64,000 nt of DNA from Nereocystis luetkeana (taxonomy: Eukaryota > Sar > Phaeophyceae > Laminariales > Laminariaceae), in NCBI GenBank assembly GCA_031213475.1, contig JARUPZ010000025.1, positions 3,950,532 to 4,014,531 on the forward strand, given 5' to 3'. Below, piece after piece: positions 55,448-64,000 of this stretch. Position 1 is the stretch's first letter; every line of letters begins with the position of its first letter. The notes beneath the pieces were generated by a model. That model did no database searches and was not told the DNA's origin. It saw only the letters and a list, made by a program, of their open reading frames with translations. The position numbers were made by a program, and so were the translations under genes.

Positions 55448-58400
55448 CTGCACACATATGCAGGGGGCCAAAAAAAAAAGGAGGAGAATGTTGGTTGCCG
55501 TTTGGCGTTGGTCGGGTACCTTACACGCGGGGTCTGATAGAGACATGAGGATTTTTGTAGCACTGTCTCTGACAGACGGGGGCGCTCTTCAACTGGGTAT
55601 CTATGCAATACGGCATGCCTTACCTGTGAAGGTGTTCTTGCGAGCTATAGGGGTAAAATCGAAATATCAGCCCAGGCTAAGCCTTATATCACCCCCACCC
55701 CCCGCCCCCTCTTAACAGCGGGATCGTTGAGACGTAGCGGTACCGCATACGGCCGCACGTGGAACTACGCGCTCTGTTACGACGCACGCGGGAAACGAGG
55801 CAGACATACCTTCTAGGGACGCACGCGCAAGAGTTTCTGTACGGGAAATAAATGTTCGAAGCGATATTCGAACCCGTGATCCTCGACGACGTCGAAGGCG
55901 AGGGTGCTGCCCATTGAGCTATTAGAAACGAAATATCGATCGATCACTCAGCCTCAGGGCAAGCCTTGTAACAAAGTACCAACGATATGATGGTACTCTG
56001 TGTCACAAGTACGTACGACACAAGTCTCACTCTCGGTGTAAACTCGCGGTAGGTCAGCAGGTGTGTGTGTTTATTCGTCAGATTGGAAAATTGATACCAG
56101 GTATGATATAAAAAATCAGTTTTTGGGCGACGTACTGCAATATTAGCAACTGAACTGTTCAAGCGACGAGCCGCACGAAGTTTAAGTGTTATCCCTGTCA
56201 TGACACGCCTCCTTACCAATACACATGTAGAATATCTTCGCACAACGAAATTACGTGTTCTACTACTGGATACGCGGCGTGTTTTCTCCCCAAGGGCAGG
56301 GATGCAGTGCGACGTGTTTGCATCTGGTGTTCAGTTCTGTAGTTATGTTCGTCGAGATAGAGCAGGATAAGAGTGTACCCACAGTCGGTGTCCCAAGATA
56401 GGGGCCTTTTTCTTGCTGCTAGTCACGATAAACGATTATCCCAGCTGGGCACAGATTGTCAATGCACGAGATGCCGTACGGAGCCGCCTACATCCCTTCC
56501 AGAAGCCGGACCGACATAAGAAGCGCGCGAACAGCACGCAGGAGGTGACCCATTAAGAGGGGAACACGAGGGCACACACGGCACCTCCTTTGTGGAACTA
56601 GTATATATTATAAAGGCCGGACAAACGTGGCGGGTGCACGTGCCCAGCAATCATACGGTTGGGCACGTGGGTCGTACGACGTATTCCATAACCGTACACG
56701 TACGTGGCGCATATACAAGTTTTACACATCCGCTCCGTCTGTAAAAATGTATCGCCTGTCTGATCTACAATGTCTGAGTGGGTTGTACCAGATCTATTGA
56801 ACAGGGCAACAGGAAGGTGCCCAAAGCGACAACTCGTCTGTGCATTCGAAACCGACTTTGAGGGCTGCACATCAACGTGTGCCAAGTTGCTATGCCTGTG
56901 TCATCACACGGTTGCACACCGTCGGACATGTCCGAACAACGCACAGGTAGCTCGTACGATTTTCACACATCTGCATTATCTGTAGAGATGTTACACGAAG
57001 GGCCTGATCTGCATCATCTCAGCAGTCCTAAGCACGAACTTTCACAACAGCTGCAGCAGCAACCTACAGGGCGAGCTCATGACATCATGCAGGCAAACGC
57101 CAAAGGTTGGGGCCCATTCTACACCGGGTCTGTGATAGATTCGACGCTGCACGACATTGTGCAGATTTCCACGCAATGAGTAGGCTTAGCAATCTGGGAG
57201 AAGGGATCTTTAGGGATGTTTTAGACTTGAAAAAAGAATCGTCGACCGCAACTGAGAAATTTCCTGGTTCGATGCAAACGAGGCGCAGCCGCGTTTATGG
57301 CGAGTTTTGTCCCGTTTTGGCTGCGGTTTGGGGTTAGAGTCAGGGGTTGGGTTGGGTCTTCGCCCGTACCTCGATCCCAACAGGGAACCAAAACACCTGA
57401 ACAGCCTACCGAACCCAAAGATCCCTTCTCCCAGATTGTTTAACCCCTTTAGAACTCCGGTCCCGTTTTGGGGACAATCCACTCAAACTCCAAGCAATTT
57501 TTCCCCAATTGCCCCCAAAACGAGACTGCAGTCCTGAAAGGGTTAAGGCCCTCGATTTTGTTTCGTTTCCTAACCTGGTCAAGATTCACCGGCCAAGTCG
57601 GGAATTCGTCGAACAGCCCAACGTCCGCCGAGGGGCAAGGTTTAACCGTTTCCGAGAAGACATGGAACTGCGGCGGTTCCAGCCCTTTCCTAACCACCTC
57701 CTGCGTAACCGTGTCCATGAACAATTCCAAAAGCTGGAAGTACTCCAGGTTTCCGTTCTCCAACAAGGCCCGTCTATCGCCCAGACGGATGTGGATGGCA
57801 ATGTTAAGCCTCGTGGGTTCATAGTCGCATCTGGGGTCATCGTCGTACCTGAATAGGCGGGGGGGGGGGGGGGGGGGAGAGGGGGGGGCAGATGCGTCAA
57901 CGGCAGCGGGAGGGACAGCTGAAAGCCCTGTCACCAGTCGTAATGCTTTTCCTTTTTTTTTTTTTTGGTAAAGGTTTTGTATGTCTTCCATTTGCCGGGT
58001 GTTCTGGGGTGTGTCGGTGAACGGACGCGGTAGGTGCAACATGACCGCGACGCAGTCATCGTCAGAACGAACGCGACAAGTATGTGCCAAACCAGTTACA
58101 CGTCCAGTGCATAGAAACACATTCATTGTTGGAGATGCATTGCTAGTCGTTCATCGTTGGCGTGGGCGCCGCAATCAATAAATAAACATTCCGAAGACGT
58201 CGTCTGTGAGTTCGACGGATTAAGTGGCTAATGTGAAGGTGTTACCTACTTCACACTAATTCTCAGCTCTGCAAAAAAGGTGCCATACGCTGACCGCGAC
58301 GCGCGTGTTTTATACGTTTTGTCGTGAATTTTGCGAATTTTTCTACGGGCGCGATAGACGAATTCCACGCACTTTCCGAATGATGAGATACAGCTCAAAC

Positions 58401-58822
58401 TCCTCGGTCGCGCAGTTGCTGTGGTGAGTGTTTTTAGTAGTGGTTTCCTTGAAATATTGCTCGTGTACGTCATCTTGGTTGTTCGACCTCTTGAATGACT
58501 CCACAGTCAGCTTTATACACGGTTTGTGTGACGAGGATCGAACCGGGCGTGCCGGCATCTCGAACGGATCATGCCATCATAGAGACGGATGGCGGGCTCA
58601 CCACGGTCGAGGGTGTACGTGGAAGTTGTCCCTAGCTTCCGCTAGAACCTTGCGGACGGTGCACCGCCTATCCTCGTCCCAACCTCCCAAGGAGCCAAGG
58701 TGCTGGCTCGGGAACGACATTTCAAACCTGAAGACGACGTGGTCCCAGGATTGTTTCAAGTGGCCTCCGTTCTTCGCGACCTGCGTGACGCTCTCGATGG
58801 CTTTTGACGAACCCAGAGTGGT
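55028..58822 (-). CDS. Fucosyltransferase-like glycosyltransferase, gene B (last three exons; 5' part not in view)
   Basis: The exons are 58602-58822, 57575-57848 and 55028-55447. They show the same order, phases and motifs as gene A, including NIAIHIRLGDRR, FHVFSE, FDEFPTWPV and MGCSTFGHVAGLL. Introns are shorter than in A (753 and 2127 bp against 2211 and 3748 bp). I see no counterpart of the signal-anchor exon between 58.8 kb and the right edge. The gene is therefore either continued outside the window or truncated. The three exons have no internal stop codons. Confidence 0.8.
57440..57546. mobile_element. Family B element
   Basis: TTTAACCCCTTTAGAACTCC and its mirror GTCCTGAAAGGGTTAA. The right edge lies 28 bp from glycosyltransferase B exon 3. 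Confidence 0.8.
57575..57848 (-). CDS. Glycosyltransferase B exon 3 (HIRLGD motif)
   Basis: The 274-bp exon has NIAIHIRLGDRRALLENGN and VGLFDEFPTWPVNLDQ, and a GTTAGG donor. A 20-base G tract on the plus strand abuts the acceptor, and a family B element begins 28 bp past the donor. Confidence 0.86.
58602..58822 (-). CDS. Glycosyltransferase B exon 2
   Basis: The 221-bp exon runs from an AATCAG acceptor (TTLGSSKAIES) to RDNFHVHPRP plus two bases at a GTGAGC donor. The last 35 codons, containing LGGWDEDRRCTVRKVLAEAR, are close to gene A and the first 35 are much less so. Confidence 0.82.
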
Positions 58823-59242
58823 CTGATTCGTTTTTAGTTTTTTTATTGCAGGCGAGAAACAAACGGGGGCCGGGAGCAGGCGCAACGTCGATCAGTGAAT
58901 ACGTTGATCCCGCTGATGAATGAAACGCAGCAGTAGATGCAACGACTGGTTTGGGAGGCGCATGCCACGAGACAGGCGCACCTGGTCATCGCTCGCAATA
59001 CTCGAGGACCTGTATACCTCCAGCCAACAACACGGCCTCCAAACTAATAGAACTGAAGCACCGGTTGCACACTGATTGTTGAACAAAACGGCGTCTTTTT
59101 TTCGGGACAGTGGTAAGTGCGTGCGCTACACGATGGGAAATGCTCTGTCTTAACCGGTATGGATCGAAATACTCGTTAAAAAAACAGAGACGATATTCCA
59201 GCGATATTGAGAGTTCGACGGTGCCCTCAGGGAGGCCCGTCG

Positions 59243-59490
59243 GAGGCGTTCTGCGATAGAGGTTCACCCTAAACTTTCTGAGCATCCTCTCTTGAAGAGA
59301 TCCACACTTCACCCGAAAACTGACTTGAGCAAACATTCACAGCATCCCGATGAATCTTCCCATGGCCCAAGTACACAAGCACGTCATTCTTGTACACAAG
59401 ATTAGCATTCCGATTGTTTTTGGGTTGGGGAGCCCCGTCAATCAGAAACTAGTCTAGCTGAAATGTGCTACCTCTATCGTGGAACGCGTC
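59243..59490. mobile_element. Family C element, reverse orientation
   Basis: GGCGTTCTGCGATAGAGGTT left end and ACCTCTATCGTGGAACGCG right end; the interior is reversed relative to the 50 kb copy. Confidence 0.8.
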
Positions 59491-59721
59491 GTCGGTCAAG
59501 AACGCCTTTTTGGCCGGAAAGCGCCACCCACGAGCGGCGGGTTTCTCTGTTGTACCCTTTCGGACGATATTTTTATACCGTACGTGAATAACGTTGAGAT
59601 CTAATAGGGGTGTGGTCGTTCTTCCGCACCGATCGTTTTTCGGGAACAGCAAGGAAGGAAGGAAGGTTTCCATCACCGAAAAAGCGTGATTTAGGAGGAA
59701 TGTAAGGAGAGAGAAGAGCCT

Positions 59722-59979
59722 GGAGGCGTTCTCCGATAGGGGATAACCTATATTTTTCCGAGGCTTGTCGTTTATCGAGCTCCATACCTCACCCGAACAC
59801 TGACGTCAGCGAAACACAAATTGCATTCCGATGAAAAATCCCACGGCCCGAGCACACAGTACCGATAGTTTTCGAAACAAGGTTGGCATTCCGACGATTT
59901 TGGGTTAAGGAGCCCCGCCCTTCAGAATACATTTTAGCGGAAATGCGCCCCACCTCTATTATTGTCGTAGAACGCGTCC
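59722..59979. mobile_element. Family C element, reverse orientation
   Basis: Second complete reverse copy in the cluster, GGCGTTCTCCGATAGGGG to GTCGTAGAACGCGTCC. Confidence 0.78.
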
Positions 59980-60606
59980 CAAGGTTCCGAGAATAAAACA
60001 CTACTCGACTTCACAGCAGCAACAAGCACTCTCACCGTTCGTCGTCCAGAACACGACAAGTTCAAAAACGATCGCCCGAGCAAACTCAACACTCTCCTCC
60101 ATACGGAAATCCCCGCGTCCGATAGGCATGGCAGCGTTGAATGAAAGGGCAGAGGTGTTTGTCTCCGTACACATCAGCGACAAACTTCCTCTCATGTGTC
60201 TCGGCACCGCAAAGGCTCCTTGAGTAAAAACCCAATGGTCGCAGCGGCGGGTTGCTACGGCAGAGGCGGAAACACCAAGTGGATGCTGCTGCACGTGACG
60301 GTGCAGCCAGACTGGTGTATAGACCACGTATTGTACTTTAGTATGTTTTCCTCCTGACGCATTTTTTGCCAGAGGTAATATTCCACTTCTGGAGTTATTA
60401 GAGAGTGTCTTGTGATGACGGAGTGCATTGCGATAGCGAGTTAAAGTGAGAAAACCAGCAACAATGACATTGGGGTCAGGTGGAGTATTCGAGCACATAA
60501 AAAATTCCAAGACATTTATCCCCCGAACAAAGGGTGCACAACAAAACAAGAGCTATATTCACACTACTTCCAAGTACAGTACAACACAGAGCACGTAGTG
60601 GTATTT

Positions 60607-60712
60607 TTGCGGGGGACCATAGTAGAAAGGACGCAATATTGTTAGTAAAAATATTTTAATATATAAGTTTTTGTGTGTACCATAGGTCCTATTTACTCTG
60701 CCCCCCCCGTAA
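60607..60712. mobile_element. Family A MITE
   Basis: TTGCGGGGGACCATAGTAGA left end and TACTCTGCCCCCCCCGTAA right end. Confidence 0.78.
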
Positions 60713-60899
60713 AAGTGTGGTATCCACTTTTTTTAAGACCATCGGCTTCAAGGCTTTTCGGGAGAACATATCAGGTATCACTGCGGGTCGGCTTGACAGG
60801 CGCAAAAAAACCCCACTCGAAACGAGTATTATCAGTAGGAAAAAATACGACCATAGCGTAGTAGCAGACCACGTATATTGGCTTCTCACGGGAGAGTAG

Positions 60900-60939
60900 T
60901 TTCCCCTTCAGGACCGCAGTCCCGTTTTGGGGACAAACG
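60900..60939. mobile_element. Family B half fused to family C fragment
   Basis: The left arm stops at GGGGACAAAC and runs straight into a family C end (GGCGTTCTGCGATAGAGGTT), so one element probably landed in or recombined with the other. Confidence 0.6.
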
Positions 60940-60942
60940 ACC

Positions 60943-60995
60943 GAGGCGTTCTGCGATAGAGGTTCACCCGGATATTTCTTAGGTTCCCTGCGTTT
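60943..60995. mobile_element. Family C fragment
   Basis: Only the first 50 bp of the family C end, joined to a half family B element. Confidence 0.55.
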
Positions 60996-61090
60996 CCTCA
61001 AGGTATAATGCGGAAATCAACCGGGCCAAACACACGTGAACACGACTGATGCTTGGGATGTGTGGTGCGCGCACCTTTAATGCTTATATA

Positions 61091-61345
61091 GGACGCGCTC
61101 TACGATAGAGGTGCGAAGCACATTTTTTTTCGCTGAAATGTTTTCTGAATGGCGGGGTTCCTTAACCCGAAATCGTCGGAACGCCATTTTTTTTTCGAAA
61201 AAAAAAAAAAAAAACGTTTTAAATTTGTACACTCGAGGGCCATGGGGGGATTATTCATCGGGGTGCAATCTGATTTTTGCTGAAGTCAGTTTTCAGGCGA
61301 GGTAAGGAGCCCCTTGAGTGAGGAGCTTCAGAAAAACGCCTCTTA
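61091..61345. mobile_element. Family C element
   Basis: Forward copy starting GGACGCGCTCTACGATAGAG, with A-run and T-run expansions inside and a worn right end. Confidence 0.72.
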
Positions 61346-62159
61346 GATAGATATCCCCACGAGCTGTGGTACTGAACCTCCTTCCACTGTACTGGTGACT
61401 TAAGGTTAGGACACTGGGTGGTGGCTCACAAAGTGTTTCCCCAAATAAATGTGATACCTCTATTATTGTAAAACGCTTCTACTTCGTAATAGCGTGGCTT
61501 CTGCCCGAAACGGGACTGCTGTTACAGAGAGGTTCAAGTGGGTACCCCACTGCATTGCAGTAACTTTACTCCATAATAATAATAATTTTTTTATTTTTAT
61601 TTTTTTATTTGCCTTCTTCTGACAATGTGCAGTGCGTTATCCATTCAGAATGAAAAATCTGACTTTAATTAATCGAATACCACTAACTTCATCGAACCAA
61701 TTCTCCTTCCCTGCGTGTACTCCCTTATTATTATTATTTCTCTTGCCATCCGACAATGTGCAGCATGATCTTCAACATGGATCACTCATAAATTTCCCCC
61801 GCCCCAAAAAAGAAAACCTCGGAAACAAAAGGAAACCCATGCACCAAGTCTACCTCCCTTCCGTAATTGATGGGTAAACTACCTTACATTAAAATTTACG
61901 ATATACCGCAAAAAAAAAGGTTCTTCGTTATCAAGGCTGACTGCGAGTAGCGTTGGTGCACTCAGCCTATACGCACTTACTTAGTATATATGCGCTGCAG
62001 ATTTTTATCTCACACTAACTCAGAACAATGTTTCTCCAAGAGCAATGGGCGCATGCACTCGTTACGCGAAAAGTAATCGCACACCAAAAAAAAATTCAAG
62101 CAGCCTGTACCCCCCAAACAATGCACTTATAGTACGGGCGAACATACTGCATGTATGTA

Positions 62160-62252
62160 GTTATCAGGACCAAATAGTGTTCGTAAGAACAGAGCGACGA
62201 ATGTGTGTGTGTTTTTTGTGTCCATCGTGAGTTCTGATTATTACTACATTAG
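62160..62252. mobile_element. Family A MITE relic
   Basis: Only the middle (AGGACCAAATAGTGTTCGTA and TTTTTTGTGTCCATCGTGAG) is recognisable. Confidence 0.45.
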
Positions 62253-63502
62253 CTCACCCGTGGCAGAGCGAAAGTTGTCCAACACTACTCGTAGATCCAA
62301 GTAGTCCGTCTCCAGAAAATACTATTTCCAGCAGTGAGGGGCTAACATCAGCACTGAACCTCATCAAGCGATCGTTGCCAACTTTTGGCTAACATTTCAC
62401 GATGCGGGCAGCTGTGAGAGGGCCGCGAACCCCACTCCATGTTACCGTGTTTCATTATACCAGGTACATATGTACGTACGCACGTATGTACGTACGTGAG
62501 CCTCGACGGTGATTTCTGCTCTTGAGAGATGCGAAGGCGCCCTCTCCGTTCGGATGACAGGAGCTGTGATCCGCAAGTTTTTGTGCGTGCCGGGTGGCTT
62601 GAATACCGTGTCCCTTCTATTGGCTTGGCAAAATTCATCAAGCCGCTCTGCGGAGCGTAAGTCACTAGTTGCATAATTCCACCCACCCCTGCCACATAAA
62701 GAATCGTTAGCCTCACATCAAAGCGGTGGAAACTATGACCAATGCCTTGGATGGCAGTGCTATTAATATTAGTATTTCCAAAATTGGAAGCTTTTCGTCG
62801 TCTTGTTCTGATATTGCTGCAGTGTGTTACCGTGTCCCTTGTATATATATATAATACGAATATCATGGGTGGAGACTTCAAGGTAACTAATTCACGATAC
62901 GTACAACTCGAATCTTTTAACTATTAATAGACAGGGGTTGAGGTCTAACGGTCACCTACTAATAAGGGTTTTTGCCAAAATCAGGTATACCTGGCCACTT
63001 TTCGGCCAAAATCAGTTACATGCTAAAACCAAGTACAAAACGCACCCCAGGAGCCCTGCTATTGGCTCGAAAAGGCCAAGGTGTACCTGTTATTTTCTAC
63101 TGTCTAGCTTTCAACTGATTTTGGCCAAGTTTGAACCAATCAGAGGGGCCATACGTACACTCTGATATTTCTCTCCGTATGCGTCTGCCTTCCCCCGGTT
63201 GAAATTGTTATCTACCAGGTATCTATTCACGTATAAGCTCTGTACTCATACGTTGTACGTGAAAATTCGTATTTACATATGCATGCGCATGCGTACGCTG
63301 GTTTCATTGGGGTGTGCGACGTGCTTCAGTTATTAAACAGTTGTTGTGATGTGTCCTGTTGTCCTGCTGTGTGTTGTTTTCCATGTATGGTCACAGCGGT
63401 ATATACAGCACCATAGTCTTTGTCTGCACTCTGCACCACTCCGCGTCGAGGTGGTCTCAGGCGGGTTCCGCGAGGACGGTCTAGAAGATTTAAAGCTGTC
63501 AA

Positions 63503-63540
63503 CGGGGGCGCCAGAGTAAATTCTCTTGTTGGCGCCCCCG
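63503..63540. other. GC-rich hairpin
   Basis: CGGGGGCGCCA pairs perfectly with TGGCGCCCCCG across a 16-base loop. No T-run or gene end adjoins it, so its role is unknown. Confidence 0.7.
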
Positions 63541-63917
63541 CCGGGAAAACAAAAAAAGCTCATCGATAGTGACTCTCTGCAGATAGATCCAAGTGAAGCC
63601 CGTGGTATTCTCATGGACACAACACCGCTCGTGGCGCGCATTTTTCCCATGGTTTTAATATGTACTTGATTTTGGCTCAAACTGATCAGGTATATCTGAT
63701 TTTGGCATTTATTTGCCCTATTAATAATCAAATTCACCCTCCACCCATGAGGCTCTTCGTGCGTGCGAGGTACGTGTTACACCTTGGAAAACGGTACATC
63801 ACAGGCATTTATTGCATACCTGGTGTTCATACCTCTTTTTTAACGGAATACTATATGCACTATTAATAAACTTCAAACCCCATCATGATATTCGGTCGTG
63901 CCATATACATACCCTGT

Positions 63918-63989
63918 TGGCATGTGGCGCAGAGGTAGCGTGCGAGGCTCATAACCTCGAGGTCCCAGGATCGAAACCTGGCATGCCAT
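63918..63989 (+). tRNA. tRNA-Met (CAT), initiator type
   Basis: The 72-nt sequence folds into a complete cloverleaf. The acceptor TGGCATG pairs with CATGCCA. The D arm starts GCGCAGAGG. The anticodon stem CGAGG/CCTCG encloses CTCATAA (anticodon CAT). The T stem CCAGG/CCTGG has loop ATCGAAA. That T loop and the TGGCGCAG.GG.AGCGTG core are characteristic of eukaryotic initiator tRNA. The first pair is T1:A72, where the canonical initiator has A1:U72. The sequence TTTT follows as a Pol III stop. Confidence 0.9.
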
Positions 63990-64000
63990 TTTGTTTTCCC

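Larger units (their letters stand above)
58823..63917. other. Right-hand repeat cluster without a recognised gene
   Basis: It holds four family C copies, two half family B elements, family A copies and A/T-rich low-complexity DNA (61560-61620). Open frames at 60001-60549 and 62348-62881 are about as long as chance allows. A GC-rich hairpin lies at 63503-63540. Confidence 0.55.

Noticed and set aside
55850-55930. tRNA-like sequence on the minus strand (TAGCTCAATGGGCAGC and GGGTTCGAA)
   Set aside because: A and B boxes are visible, but the acceptor and T stems do not pair; probably a SINE head or tRNA relic.
60001-60549. 182-codon minus-strand frame
   Set aside because: About one frame of this length is expected by chance in a 64-kb window at this base composition, and no motif or splice context supports it.
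62348-62881. 177-codon minus-strand frame
   Set aside because: Within chance length, uneven composition and no recognisable motif.

Overview
The window is nuclear DNA of a eukaryote, most likely a protist alga or a relative. Genes are broken into many short GC-rich exons with GT-AG introns of hundreds to thousands of bases, and the introns and spacers are full of small transposable elements, satellites and long G or C tracts. TTAGGG-type interstitial telomeric repeats and a eukaryotic initiator-type tRNA-Met are present. The lineage is an inference: the double-domain SppA protease is typical of bacteria, cyanobacteria and plastid-bearing eukaryotes, and I cannot name a species.

From the left edge to 31.6 kb, one minus-strand gene can be read through 19 exons whose splice phases all agree. 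It encodes a long-type (67 kDa class) SppA, or protease IV, of family S49. The lysine of the catalytic dyad lies in the N-domain (exon 7) and the serine in the C-domain (exon 13). About 2.3 kb of coding sequence is spread over at least 31.6 kb. Many introns carry their own tandem array: a 13-bp array at 15.3-16.1 kb, an alternating minisatellite at 6.6-7.2 kb, a CAACGGT array at 11.6-12.1 kb, and ATC and GATC arrays elsewhere. The last 60 bp of exon 9 was captured twice by one of these arrays.

From 31.6 to 35.5 kb lie tRNA-derived SINE copies, a protein-like minus-strand reading frame (33.1-33.5 kb) and a broken plus-strand coding relic (33.6-35.0 kb).

Two paralogous minus-strand genes follow. 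Gene A (35.5-47.4 kb, four exons, 505 residues) is a type II membrane protein that resembles GT-B fucosyltransferases. Gene B (55.0-58.8 kb) has the same last three exons with the same phases and, for the middle two, identical lengths. Its first exon is not visible and may lie beyond the right edge. Protein identity between A and B rises from about 60% to about 88% toward the C-terminus.

The spacers hold at least four short inverted-repeat or dispersed repeat families. Family A is a 105-bp MITE with about 19 copies, including one nested pair. Family B is a 90-100-bp palindromic element with about 13 copies. Family C is a 250-bp element. A fourth repeat is bounded by G tracts at both ends. The 9-mer TACCWGGTA occurs exactly 22 times, about forty-fold more than chance, and twice it interrupts a MITE copy as a small TA-flanked insertion, like an excision footprint. 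The window ends with a tRNA-Met gene at 63.9 kb.
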